NCBI GenBank assembly: GCA_021803345.1
Contig: JAJZLS010000046.1
Coordinates: forward strand, 2,274 to 66,273
Length of the DNA stretch: 64,000 bases
Direction of reading: 5' to 3'
Origin: Actinomycetes bacterium
GTDB lineage: Bacteria; Actinomycetota; Acidimicrobiia; Acidimicrobiales; Acidimicrobiaceae
Numbering within the stretch: position 1 is the first letter of the stretch; the number at the start of each line of letters is the position of its first letter. Shown here in pieces: positions 9,567 to 17,945 of this stretch. The notes under the pieces were generated by a model. That model did not search any database. It was not told the DNA's origin and saw only the letters and a list, made by a program, of their open reading frames with translations. The position numbers and the translations under genes were made by a program.

Positions 9567-10376
9567 ATGAATGTGACGCCTTCTCTCCTTGACGACGAGG
9601 AATTTATAGCTCTGTCCGAGCGGCTGAGAGAACTGGGTTCGGTAGTTGTGGCATTTTCAGGGGGCGTGGATTCGGCCTTTCTGCTGTATGTGGCCAGAAA
9701 CCTGCTTGGTAATGAAAATGTGGTGGCGGTAACTTCCGTCTCGCCTTCATTGAGTAGCGGCGAGGAAGAGCACTGCTCGAAACTGGCTGATCTTTGGGAT
9801 GTCAAATTTGAGCGGGTCTATAGTGCTGAGATGGATAACCCTTTGTATCTGGCTAATAACAGGGACAGGTGCTACTGGTGCAAGGTTGAGCTGATGGATG
9901 CAATCATGCCTATCATGACTGTCACTTCAACTACGGTGGTTCTTGGCGTCAATGCTGATGATTTGGGTGAATATCGCCCAGGCCAGAAGGCGGCAATGGA
10001 AGCAGGAGCAGTATTTCCCCTTGCGGAAGCTGGTTATTCCAAAACAAAGATAAGAGAGCACTCTCGTTTACTTGGCCTTCCCACCTGGAACAGGCCCCAG
10101 GCGGCCTGCCTATCTTCGAGGATTCCGTATGGCACCAAAGTTTCACTGGTGGTTCTAAATCGGTTGGATAAGGCAGAGGCTGCACTGCGGGACCTTGGCT
10201 TCAGCCAGCTAAGGGTTCGACACTATGACTCGGTCGCCAGGATCGAACTACCACTAGAGGACCTCGAGAGGGCTGTCACCTGTAGAGGCCAAATAGTAGA
10301 GGCTATAAAAAGTGCGGGATATAAGTATGTGACTTTGGACCTAGAGGGCTTTAGGTCTGGTAATTTGAATTTATAG
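9567..10376 (+). CDS. larE: ATP-dependent sulfur transferase LarE, three-cysteine type
   Basis: A PP-loop enzyme of the LarE family, which supplies sulfur for the nickel-pincer cofactor of lactate racemase and relatives. Seen are the ATP-binding SGGVDS (31-36), Cys102 and Cys105 in RCYWCK, and Cys181 in RPQAACLSSR. The single-cysteine form sacrifices its own sulfur; the three-cysteine form is known to hold a [4Fe-4S] cluster and act catalytically, so this copy fits the latter. The ATG at 9567 was preferred over a TTG 30 codons earlier because the extra residues do not resemble the family. No larB, larC or racemase is in the window. A NIL-domain gene follows. Confidence 0.9.
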   Translation: MNVTPSLLDDEEFIALSERLRELGSVVVAFSGGVDSAFLLYVARNLLGNENVVAVTSVSPSLSSGEEEHCSKLADLWDVKFERVYSAEMDNPLYLANNRDRCYWCKVELMDAIMPIMTVTSTTVVLGVNADDLGEYRPGQKAAMEAGAVFPLAEAGYSKTKIREHSRLLGLPTWNRPQAACLSSRIPYGTKVSLVVLNRLDKAEAALRDLGFSQLRVRHYDSVARIELPLEDLERAVTCRGQIVEAIKSAGYKYVTLDLEGFRSGNLNL

Positions 10377-10443
10377 ATTCACTATAGGGCATTGGGTGTC
10401 TAATTTTAAATTCGACTTGAATCGCTTGAGCTTTGGAGGAAGA

Positions 10444-10683
10444 ATGGCAACTCAAAGAGTAAAGCTCATATACCCTGACTCACTGATCACTAGGCCAGTG
10501 TTATCTGAAGTTGCTATAAAGTATGGGGTATTGGCAAATATCAGGCGTGCTGCGGTCGACGAAGATAATGGCTGGATAATTTGCGAGCTAGAAGGGGATT
10601 CCGCCGCAATTGAGCAATCAATGTCTTGGATGGAATCATTAGGTGTAGATGTAGAAGGTCTTGGCGACGTAGTCGAGAGCTAG
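10444..10683 (+). CDS. Small NIL-domain protein
   Basis: The ATG at 10444 is preceded by GGAGGA at 10435-10440, a better start than the frame's first codon at 10396. The 79-residue product consists of one NIL domain, the ferredoxin-like fold found at the C-terminus of methionine-importer ATPases and in some ferredoxins. Here it stands alone. It lies 67 bp after larE on the same strand. In several lineages stand-alone NIL genes neighbour sulfur-metabolism genes; a role with LarE is inference only. Confidence 0.75.
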   Translation: MATQRVKLIYPDSLITRPVLSEVAIKYGVLANIRRAAVDEDNGWIICELEGDSAAIEQSMSWMESLGVDVEGLGDVVES

Positions 10684-10750
10684 CTTTGCCTGTGTTGAGC
10701 GCTTTGCTGTGTCCAAACTTGTCGATTGGGCTTTATCTTAGGTAGTGGGT

Positions 10751-11272
10751 ATGGAAGTAGTTGTAAATAATGCCATGCAGGTGGGTTACAGGTACCTACG
10801 GACCCGGCCTATGGCAGATTTGAGCGACCTGGAGGAGAAATACCAGTTTTTCCCGGAACTTACTCCCAAGGAAATGTTAGAGCTGGGTGTGTTTGGTGGA
10901 AAATACTTTAATGACGTGGTTGAAACAGACGAATATCCCAAAGAGTGGTGGGTCAACGCCAAATTGGTAGGGGTTGGAATGCCGGCAGATCCTTCGCTGA
11001 ATTTCTTTGGAGTGGATGCTTCGATCTCTCTAAGAGAATGGGAAGAAAAAGGCTGGGTGTCTGATCAAGATCCGCGAGGATGGTTTGAGTGGTATGCCAG
11101 GACATTCGCGGGACGCAGATCCGAAGATGATGAGCGACAAATTAGAAGACACCGCCAGTTTAGACGGCATATTACCCAGCTTGTAAAGTATTGCCCCAAA
11201 GGGGATTTTACCTGTAGACCCAGGCAGCGCCAGGCGTTGCTGCATTGGGCCTATGATTCCCGTCGATATTGA
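10751..11272 (+). CDS. Conserved hypothetical protein, Trp/Arg-rich
   Basis: A 173-residue protein of unknown function, likely real because its frame is long, densely used and in line with the preceding genes. It contains KEMLELGVFGGKYF near 40, WEEKGW, DPRGWFEWYARTFAGRR near 115, and an Arg-rich end with two cysteines (KYCPKGDFTCRPRQRQ). No catalytic motif is recognised. It may be one of the conserved short proteins that bind nucleic acid or metal, but that is a guess. ATG at 10751 is preferred; a GTG at 10745 is in frame. It is convergent with mscL, only 7 bp apart. Confidence 0.65.
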   Translation: MEVVVNNAMQVGYRYLRTRPMADLSDLEEKYQFFPELTPKEMLELGVFGGKYFNDVVETDEYPKEWWVNAKLVGVGMPADPSLNFFGVDASISLREWEEKGWVSDQDPRGWFEWYARTFAGRRSEDDERQIRRHRQFRRHITQLVKYCPKGDFTCRPRQRQALLHWAYDSRRY

Positions 11273-11279
11273 GCTAATT

Positions 11280-11693
11280 TCAGTTTGGTTGAGCTGGTGC
11301 CGAAGCTGCAGTGCAGTACATGCATCGTGATGCAGCAGCAGGGATACTTGATAAACATTCTGGACATTCTCTCATAGGTGTCGCAGGGTCCCTTGGTTTC
11401 GAGAGCCGGGTGGTCATTTTGACAACCGGAAGAACGATCACAAAGTAAATCGTTGCTGTGATGATTACAAATGCCAGAAGGTTATTCAGAAAGTCACCGT
11501 AGGCGAACTTTGAAGAGTTGACAGTAAAGAATAAAGTTTCAAAGTTTGGCTCTTTACCAAAAGCTCCGATTACTGGAGTGATCAGATCGGAAACAGTCGC
11601 AGTTATAACTTTGGTAAAAGCAGTGCCTATCACAACTGCTATGGCCAGGTCGATCAGGTTTCCCCTGAACAGAAACTTCCTAAACCCTCCCAT
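11280..11693 (-). CDS. mscL: Large-conductance mechanosensitive channel MscL with zinc-ribbon tail
   Basis: MscL forms a homopentameric pore that opens under membrane tension to release solutes in osmotic downshock. The ATG at 11693 has AAAGGAG just upstream and gives a 137-residue protein. Features are the amphipathic start GGFRKFLFRGNLIDLAIAVVIGTAF, TM1, a short periplasmic loop (PNFETLFFTVN), TM2 and a cytoplasmic tail. The tail is unusual: it carries CPEC and CMYC pairs spaced 11 residues apart, a small zinc-ribbon pattern absent from E. coli MscL. It faces the hypothetical gene at 10751. Confidence 0.93.
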   Translation of the reverse strand: MGGFRKFLFRGNLIDLAIAVVIGTAFTKVITATVSDLITPVIGAFGKEPNFETLFFTVNSSKFAYGDFLNNLLAFVIITATIYFVIVLPVVKMTTRLSKPRDPATPMRECPECLSSIPAAASRCMYCTAASAPAQPN

Positions 11694-11802
11694 ATGAACT
11701 CCTTTAAAAATCGACGCCTTCATGCACGAGTACTACTATGGAAGGGTACTCGTTTTGATGCCAGAATTCCTGGAGTTTTTTAAAGGAGAACGCTAGGGGA
11801 AT

Positions 11803-11994
11803 CTATTTGGGTTTTGGTATATGCCACCCTGCTTTTGATAGTCCCTCTCTGGGTTCAAAGAAGAGACAGTTCTCCGGGCAATCGAATGGAAATGGTTCAT
11901 TTGCCCCAAGGCGGCACTTTTCCAATTTATCTCCGGATTTTATTGTCTGCATAATGTAGTGTTTGCAGTCTAAATTTACCGCCATAGGTACCAA
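11803..11994 (-). CDS. Small conserved cysteine-rich protein
   Basis: A short protein (63 residues from a TTG at 11994, or 60 from the ATG at 11985) with four ordered cysteines: C10, C27, C39 and C43 in CKHY, KCRLG and CPENCLFFEP. The spacing suggests a bound metal or iron-sulfur centre. The composition and the motif PFDCPENCLFFEPR look like a conserved actinobacterial family of unknown function, from memory of similar proteins rather than a search. It is separate from mscL and divergent from the NUDIX gene. Confidence 0.6.
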   Translation of the reverse strand: MVPMAVNLDCKHYIMQTIKSGDKLEKCRLGANEPFPFDCPENCLFFEPREGLSKAGWHIPKPK

Positions 11995-12079
11995 TCTTAT
12001 GTTATTTTTTGCTGGATCTGATGTCGAGTCAGCTTCAAAATGTATTTCCTTGAGAAATTTGTCGCAAACCGGGTAAATT

Positions 12080-12778
12080 TTGGCTAACTTCGATTATGTG
12101 GACATACCAAAGTCGGCATTAGTTCGGTGGAGCCAAGCACTGTCTGGATTGGCCAGAACTGGAATGTCATTTACCGAGAGCCTTTATGAAATGGAGCGTT
12201 TTGAGGAAATTCTCCATATAGCTGCGGAGATTAAGGCATTTGCTGACGAAGTCACCGACCCCGCTTCTCACTATCCGCAACAGCAGGTGGAGCTGTGGCG
12301 GGAGGTGATAGTTCGGGGCATACCCGGTTACGTGACTCCTAAATCTGCAGTAGGGGCCATCGTCGGAAATGCTTCAGGTGAGATACTTTTAATTCAAAGG
12401 TCCGATTCCGGGGTATGGCTGTATCCCACTGGCTGGGCCGACGTTGGATATAGTCCGGCTGAAGTTGTCAAGAAAGAGGTTCTTGAGGAAACCGGTATTG
12501 AGGTGGAGCCGGTCCGACTGCTGTCAGTGGTAGATGGTATGCAAAGGGGATTCACCACTGTGGCGATGTACTCAATGATCTTTTATTGTCGAACTATATC
12601 TGGCGAACTGAAGGCTCATCCGCTGGAATGCCGTGATGTGGGGTGGTTTGCGCGGGATAACCTTCCTTCACCTCTTGCGGCTCGAGATAAGTGGGTAGAG
12701 ATGGCATTTATGGCCATTGACGGTATAGTCGAACCGACCTACTTTGATCCACCCAGGACTCCGTTTTGGAACGGATAA
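12080..12778 (+). CDS. NUDIX hydrolase with N-terminal helical domain
   Basis: A 232-residue protein with an N-terminal helical region (about 10-60) of the Nudix_N_2 type and a C-terminal Nudix fold. The Nudix box reads GWADVGYSPAEVVKKEVLEETGI; compared with the consensus the first Glu is replaced by Tyr and the Arg by Lys, while the catalytic EVxEExG core is kept. Members with this architecture hydrolyse ADP-ribose or nucleoside diphosphate derivatives. The TTG start at 12080 has only a weak ribosome site. It stands alone between divergent and convergent neighbours. Confidence 0.85.
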   Translation: MANFDYVDIPKSALVRWSQALSGLARTGMSFTESLYEMERFEEILHIAAEIKAFADEVTDPASHYPQQQVELWREVIVRGIPGYVTPKSAVGAIVGNASGEILLIQRSDSGVWLYPTGWADVGYSPAEVVKKEVLEETGIEVEPVRLLSVVDGMQRGFTTVAMYSMIFYCRTISGELKAHPLECRDVGWFARDNLPSPLAARDKWVEMAFMAIDGIVEPTYFDPPRTPFWNG

Positions 12779-12873
12779 ATCGCCTAAATAGCTCTACTTT
12801 TAGGTTTTAAATACTGATTAGCCTGGCCTTGACCTTTTATATGGGTCTTAGGCGGGCGTGCTTATGGTCACTG

Positions 12874-13770
12874 TCAGTCGTTTTTATGATTTCGAAGGAA
12901 CTTCTGGACTTCTTCAGTTAGCGAGTCAATTGAGTCTGAATCGAACTCACTTACAAGTGGGTTGTGTTCTTCCTCGTCGTCATCCGCTTCTAAGTCCCTG
13001 GTAGCCTCCAGCTGAGCTATATAAGCCTTGGCATCGTCGTCGTTATCGATAATCGAGGCAATTTGACGGTCATATTCGGCTGTTGCGATATCAAGTTCCA
13101 GGGTGTCAATACGGAAGTTGAGAATTTCAAGAAGCTTTTCAATCAGTGCTCTGGCGCCTTTGGGCGAAGGCGTCTGTGTAACGTAGTGGGGAATGTTTGC
13201 CCATAAGGAAGCACCCGGTATTCCGCCTTTTTCGAACCACGCGGTCAGAATTCCTATAATTCCGGTTGGTCCCTCGTAGTTGGATGGGATCAATCCCAAT
13301 TTCTTTATCATTATGGAGTTATTTGAAGTTGCAAAGACTTTTACTGGTCGGGTGTGAGGATAGTCAGCCAGGAGGGCGCCTAGTGAGATGATCGCTTCCA
13401 CCTCCAGGTCTTCTGCCAGTTCGAATATAGTCGACGCAAATCTCTTCCACCGGAGCTGCGGTTCAGGCCCTTTGATGAAAATAATATCCCTGTCGGCGTA
13501 TTCCAGGTGAGCCAGTGATATCGAAATCCTTGGCCACCTTATTTTTCTAACTGTTGAATCTTCAAGAATGATCTGTGGCCTGACCACAGTGAAGTCGTAA
13601 AACTCTTCAGCATCAATTTCTGCTATGACCTTCGCGTCCAACTTTTTACGAAGAAAGTCAATTGCTAAAGTCGCGGCCTCTGCCGCGTCATTCCACCCTG
13701 AAAACGCAGTTATTAATATCGGTCTGCGTAGCTCAGACGGTATTGAATCGAGCCACACTAAATCATCCAT
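12874..13770 (-). CDS. PAC2-family protein
   Basis: A 298-residue member of the PAC2 (proteasome assembly chaperone 2) family common in actinobacteria. The N-terminal segment (PILITAFSGWNDAAEAATLAIDFL near 17-40) and the central GLIPSNYEGPTGIIGILTAWFE block (about 158-180) are typical. The C-terminal 50 residues are acidic (DDDEEEH). In bacteria the biochemical role of this family is unknown; the eukaryotic relatives help proteasome assembly. The gene is divergent from the acetyltransferase at 13950. Confidence 0.88.
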   Translation of the reverse strand: MDDLVWLDSIPSELRRPILITAFSGWNDAAEAATLAIDFLRKKLDAKVIAEIDAEEFYDFTVVRPQIILEDSTVRKIRWPRISISLAHLEYADRDIIFIKGPEPQLRWKRFASTIFELAEDLEVEAIISLGALLADYPHTRPVKVFATSNNSIMIKKLGLIPSNYEGPTGIIGILTAWFEKGGIPGASLWANIPHYVTQTPSPKGARALIEKLLEILNFRIDTLELDIATAEYDRQIASIIDNDDDAKAYIAQLEATRDLEADDDEEEHNPLVSEFDSDSIDSLTEEVQKFLRNHKND

Positions 13771-13949
13771 ACATACATGCTACCCCGCTTGGCAGATATT
13801 GTGAGATATCCGCTAATGATATTGTCTGGCATTGTGCCTTAATCTGTGGTACGAGGTCTAGACCTTTAGAGCAAAGCCTCTAACTTTGAGTTGACTGTTT
13901 AGTAGGGGCTTAAGATGAGATACTTTTTTAGGTGAAGAACGGAGCAAGT

Positions 13950-14399
13950 ATGGAAAGTGGCGAGATCATCGAAATCGAGGTAGCAGAAGATCCTACTCAA
14001 GAGTTATTACGAGGTATTAACTTTCTACTTCCCCAGCTCTCGGGTTCTGCTCAACCGCTGAAGCTAGTGGAGTTGGAAGCAATGCTGAGTGATGAGTCGG
14101 TTAATCTCCTAGTCGCCAGCGAAAAGATCTCTGGATCAATAGTTGGCACACTGACCCTGGTGGTTTTTCGAATACCAACAGGGGTTAGAGCCTGGATAGA
14201 AGATGTTGTAACAGATTCGTCAATCCGCGGTCGTGGAATTGCCAAGAAAATGGTGCTGGATGCAATCGCCATTGCCAAATCTTTTGGCGCCAAAACCGTC
14301 GATTTGACTTCCAGACCCTCCAGGGTGGAAGCCAATGGACTGTACGTGGCAATGGGATTTGAAATTCGGGATACCAATGTCTATCGCTATACGATATGA
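13950..14399 (+). CDS. GNAT-family N-acetyltransferase
   Basis: A 149-residue GNAT enzyme that transfers acetyl from acetyl-CoA to an amine. The acetyl-CoA binding signature is RGRGIAKKMV near 98-107, followed by the conserved end GLYVAMGFEIRDTNVYRY. The ATG at 13950 has GGAG at 13941-13944 and is preferred to a GTG six codons earlier. The substrate cannot be predicted. Confidence 0.88.
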   Translation: MESGEIIEIEVAEDPTQELLRGINFLLPQLSGSAQPLKLVELEAMLSDESVNLLVASEKISGSIVGTLTLVVFRIPTGVRAWIEDVVTDSSIRGRGIAKKMVLDAIAIAKSFGAKTVDLTSRPSRVEANGLYVAMGFEIRDTNVYRYTI

Positions 14400-14584
14400 A
14401 GGCGGAAATTGTTGAATTTTGACGTAGAACTTTCTGATTTATAAGTGTATTTTTTTACTTTGTGGTCCATATGCATCTAAGATTCGACGTGGGTCTGTGG
14501 CAAAAAAAGTGTCATAGATTTTATTAGGATTCCAAAATGAGCGTAATATGCCTTGATGGAACAGAGATTTAGCCGAGGAAGGGC

Positions 14585-15862
14585 GTGATCGTGCCTGAGA
14601 GTATAACGATAACGGATAATCGCACAGGGAAGTCCATAGAAATTCCCATTGAAAACGGAGGAGTCTCGTCAGCCGAATGGTCGAAGCTGTTGCCGGGGGT
14701 CTGGTTTCATGATCCAGGTCTAACCACAACCGCAATGACGTCGAGCTCGATAACTTATCTAGACGGTGATGAAGGAATTCTGCGGTACCGGGGTTATCCG
14801 ATTGAGCAGTTAGCGGAAGGGTCGACGTATTTGGAGGTAGCCTACCTTTTACTTAAAGGTGAACTGCCGAACCAAACCCAATATGCCGACTGGGTGCGGG
14901 ATGTGACCCACCATACCTTTATACATGAGAATGTTCGGAAGAGATTTTTGGAAGGCTTTCACTACGACGCTCATCCGATGGGGATGCTAGTGTCAGCTGT
15001 GGCAGCGCTTTCAACTTTCTATGCCGACGCAAAGCAGATTTTTGATCCGGAAATTCGAGAGAAGCAGATCGTGCGACTGATCGCCAAGATGCCAACCCTG
15101 GCTGCGGCTGCGCATAGATTTTCGGTTGGTATGCCCTTTGTCTATCCTGACAACGAGTTGTCATTTCCGGCCAACTTTCTCTCGATGATGTGGAAGATCG
15201 CTGAGCCCCATTTTGAAGCAGACCCAGCATTAGTGCATGCAATAGATGTGCTTTTCATTCTTCATGCTGATCATGAGCAGAACTGCTCTACTACTGCAAT
15301 GAGGACTGCGGGTTCGGCCCATTCCGACCCGTATTCATCGACAGCTGCAGCATGTGCGGCGCTCTATGGGCCTCGGCACGGTGGGGCAAATGAAGCAGTG
15401 GTTAAGATGCTGAACGAGATTGGTTCCATCGAAAATGTGGAGCCTTTCATCAAAAGCGTAAAAGAAGGTCATGGTCAAAGGCTCCAGGGATTTGGACATA
15501 GAGTCTATAAAAATTATGACCCTCGTGCCAGGATCATCAAAAAAGTTGCCTACGACGTATTTGAAGTTACTGGCAAGAACCCGTTGCTTGATATAGCCCT
15601 AAAACTTGAAGAGGTCGCTTTGTCGGACGACTACTTCATCTCCCGCAAGCTATATCCAAATGTGGATTTCTACTCCGGTCTGATCTACCAGGCGATGGGA
15701 TTCCCAATCGAGATGTTCCCGGTATTATTTGCGATACCCCGGGTATCGGGTTGGTTGGCTCATTATGTCGAGCTTCTTGACCAGGATTCGAAGATTGTTC
15801 GCCCACGGCAGATTTTCACTGGACAAGGGGAGCGTAAATACCTCCCGATGGATCAAAGATAG
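14585..15862 (+). CDS. gltA: Citrate synthase (type II)
   Basis: Condenses acetyl-CoA with oxaloacetate to start the TCA cycle. The 425-residue length and N-terminal extension match hexameric, NADH-sensitive type II enzymes. Visible are the domain containing LHADHEQNCSTTAMR near 225, the catalytic-His motif GPRHGGANEAV near 260, and GFGHRVYKNYDPRA near 302 leading to the catalytic aspartate region. GTG is the start; GAGGAAGGG lies immediately before it. It is followed by a strong hairpin, so it is transcribed alone. Confidence 0.97.
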   Translation: MIVPESITITDNRTGKSIEIPIENGGVSSAEWSKLLPGVWFHDPGLTTTAMTSSSITYLDGDEGILRYRGYPIEQLAEGSTYLEVAYLLLKGELPNQTQYADWVRDVTHHTFIHENVRKRFLEGFHYDAHPMGMLVSAVAALSTFYADAKQIFDPEIREKQIVRLIAKMPTLAAAAHRFSVGMPFVYPDNELSFPANFLSMMWKIAEPHFEADPALVHAIDVLFILHADHEQNCSTTAMRTAGSAHSDPYSSTAAACAALYGPRHGGANEAVVKMLNEIGSIENVEPFIKSVKEGHGQRLQGFGHRVYKNYDPRARIIKKVAYDVFEVTGKNPLLDIALKLEEVALSDDYFISRKLYPNVDFYSGLIYQAMGFPIEMFPVLFAIPRVSGWLAHYVELLDQDSKIVRPRQIFTGQGERKYLPMDQR

Positions 15863-15877
15863 TTTATTTATTTTTTT

Positions 15878-15908
15878 GGCCTGGTCTTGGTGTGTTCCTG
15901 ACCAGGCC
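15878..15908 (+). terminator. Terminator hairpin after gltA
   Basis: GGCCTGGTC (15878-15886) pairs perfectly with GACCAGGCC (15900-15908) around a 13-base loop, 16 bp after the gltA stop. A T-run precedes it and a T-rich stretch follows (ATCTTGTTTT). Confidence 0.8.
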
Positions 15909-15984
15909 ATCTTGTTTTCAGTGAGAGCATATTAGTACGAATGATCTGCCTGCTATTCGTTTTCTCATCTCAATGCAGTAGACT

Positions 15985-16491
15985 TTGTTGGTGTCATTAA
16001 GGAAGTTTGTACCCCAATCGATACTCAAAGTGTTGGACAGGTCTGAAACGGCCCTGAAGGCTTTTAAGTACACGGTGGCCTCCGCAGTTTCAGTTGTGAT
16101 TTCTCAGATTGTCCTTTTTCTTTCGTTTGGAATTTTTCACCTATGGTCTGCAACGACGTGTAACTTCGTTGCGGTTGCGGTTTCTGCCATTCCTTCTTAC
16201 TATATGAACAGGGCCTGGGCTTGGGGCAAGTCTGGCCGGTCTCATTTCATGAAGGAAATTGTTCCATTTTGGGGGCTGGCCTTTTTAGGACTACTCCTTT
16301 CCCTTTGGGCGGTTAGCGCCGCTCAGCAGTTTGCTCTTGATCACCAGTTTCAGCATCTCCAGGTTGCTCTATTTGTGAACGCAGCTTCGATAGCCGCATT
16401 TGGAGTACTTTGGATCGGTAAATTTGTTATTTTCAATAAGTTGCTATTTGCCGATGCCGATCACAACGATTTAGTCGGCGCTTCAGATTAG
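15985..16491 (+). CDS. GtrA-family membrane protein
   Basis: A 168-residue integral membrane protein with four hydrophobic helices and the GtrA signature (FKYTVASAVSVVISQ near 28, then YYMNRAWAWGKSG near 73). GtrA proteins are thought to flip polyprenyl-linked sugars across the membrane for glycosylation of envelope polymers. The start (TTG at 15985) is uncertain; an in-frame GTG lies two codons later. No glycosyltransferase partner is adjacent. Confidence 0.85.
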   Translation: MLVSLRKFVPQSILKVLDRSETALKAFKYTVASAVSVVISQIVLFLSFGIFHLWSATTCNFVAVAVSAIPSYYMNRAWAWGKSGRSHFMKEIVPFWGLAFLGLLLSLWAVSAAQQFALDHQFQHLQVALFVNAASIAAFGVLWIGKFVIFNKLLFADADHNDLVGASD

Positions 16492-16538
16492 ATAGTTTGA
16501 GATATCGCTAACATTACTCCTAGTTGATATCGCACCTT

Positions 16539-16831
16539 CACGGATAAATCCAAGGGATTCCTTGGGGTCAGTGCGATGTACCTTGCGTTCTGTGACCGCT
16601 AGCGCTGGGGGGGGAATGTGTTGTGTTGCACTGGTGGTATAGCCAGAGATTTCTCTGTTCTAGACCTAATTGTATACAAATCTTACATCGGAGCGGTGCC
16701 CAAGTAGTGTTTATTGCTGGTTTGTTTTTGGGTACAGTCTCTGGCAAACGCTGATAAAACCAAGCTATATTGTAGGTGTTACAGTTCCGTGGCTTTATCA
16801 CGAATAGCCCTTGACCCCACGGATAAATCCA
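16539..16831 (+). repeat. Two copies of a 14-bp dyad motif upstream of cobT
   Basis: CACGGATAAATCCA occurs at 16539-16552 and again at 16818-16831 in the 383-bp gap between the GtrA gene and cobT. Its core GGAT-AA-ATCC is an inverted repeat, so the copies look like operator sites. Between them lies another near-palindrome, CAGAGA-TT-TCTCTG at 16644-16657. No cobalamin riboswitch B12 box was recognised. No gene is supported in this gap. Confidence 0.4.
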
Positions 16832-16874
16832 GGGGCTCGCGGGCTTGTTTTGGTCATTCGCACCTAGGAGAATC

Positions 16875-17945
16875 GTGGATAGTTTTGAGCAGTTCCTGGA
16901 TCAAATTGAACCCGCATCACGGGCTAATTTGGCTAAAAGTATTGAAAGGCAGTCAAGGCTAACTAAGCCTCCTCATGCACTGGGAGAGCTCGAAAATATT
17001 GCCAATAAGTACGCTTCTATTGTGGATGAATTCCCGCCTAAAGTACCCGAGGCGATTACTGTAGCAGTGTTTGCTGGTGATCACGGAGTTCTAGAGGAAG
17101 GAGTTTCCCCATGGCCCAAAGAGGTCACTATGCAGATGCTTGGGAATTTTATTGCTGGTGGCGCCGCCATTAATGCAATTGCACGTCAAGTTGGAGCTGA
17201 GGTGACCGTGGTAGACGTCGGAGTTGATGGCGATACCTCTGCGATGTCGGGAGTGGTAAATAAAAAGATATCAAACGGCACCTCAAATCTGGCACTAGGT
17301 CCTGCAATGTCTTTGCTACAAGCCAAGCAGGGTGTTCAGGCAGGTTTTGAGGTTGGAAATTCGATCATAGATGCTGGATCCGAACTTTTGGTAACCGGGG
17401 ATATGGGAATTGGAAACACCACTCCGTCAGCCGCCCTGATCTCCTGGTTTGTCGGTTCAGATGTGGAAACCACTACGGGACGCGGCACTGGTATAGACGA
17501 CCAAAGAATGAAGATAAAGATTACGGCTATTGAGTCATCGCATGACAGACTGCGTAGGGAAGGCGTAAAGGATCCGCTTGAGGTGCTGGCTTCTATTGGT
17601 GGATATGAGATCGCAGCTCTTTCAGGATATATATTGGCAGCCGCAGTAAGAAAAGTGCCACTGGTTTTAGATGGGGTAATTGCCAACGCTGCTGCGATAG
17701 TGGCACATCAGCTAAATCCCAACATTACCGACTATCTCTTTGCCGGACATCTTTCTAAGGAGCCAGGTGCCGCCAAAGCACTTGAGTATCTGGAGTTGGA
17801 ACCAATTTTGAAGCTGGACCTCCGGCTCGGGGAAGGTACCGGTGGATGTTTGAGCGTGCCAATAATTCAGGCTGCGGTAAGGACCCTTGTGGAAATGGCA
17901 ACTTTTGAATCAGCTGGCGTCAGTGAGAATTTATCTACTCCTTGA
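16875..17945 (+). CDS. cobT: Nicotinate-nucleotide--dimethylbenzimidazole phosphoribosyltransferase
   Basis: CobT activates the lower ligand of cobalamin: it moves ribose phosphate from nicotinate mononucleotide to 5,6-dimethylbenzimidazole. The GTG at 16875 with AGGAG at 16866-16870 is preferred to a TTG 30 bp earlier, giving 356 residues. Diagnostic stretches are TKPPHALGELE near 35, VFAGDHGV near 66, GDMGIGNTTPSAA near 180, and GEGTGG near the end, which contains the catalytic Glu. No other cobalamin gene is near. The 3' end overlaps the convergent hemY by 11 bp. Confidence 0.96.
   Translation: MDSFEQFLDQIEPASRANLAKSIERQSRLTKPPHALGELENIANKYASIVDEFPPKVPEAITVAVFAGDHGVLEEGVSPWPKEVTMQMLGNFIAGGAAINAIARQVGAEVTVVDVGVDGDTSAMSGVVNKKISNGTSNLALGPAMSLLQAKQGVQAGFEVGNSIIDAGSELLVTGDMGIGNTTPSAALISWFVGSDVETTTGRGTGIDDQRMKIKITAIESSHDRLRREGVKDPLEVLASIGGYEIAALSGYILAAAVRKVPLVLDGVIANAAAIVAHQLNPNITDYLFAGHLSKEPGAAKALEYLELEPILKLDLRLGEGTGGCLSVPIIQAAVRTLVEMATFESAGVSENLSTP

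Noticed and set aside
16492..16874. Cobalamin riboswitch upstream of cobT
   Set aside because: The conserved B12 box and its neighbouring stems could not be found; only short palindromes and a repeat are present.
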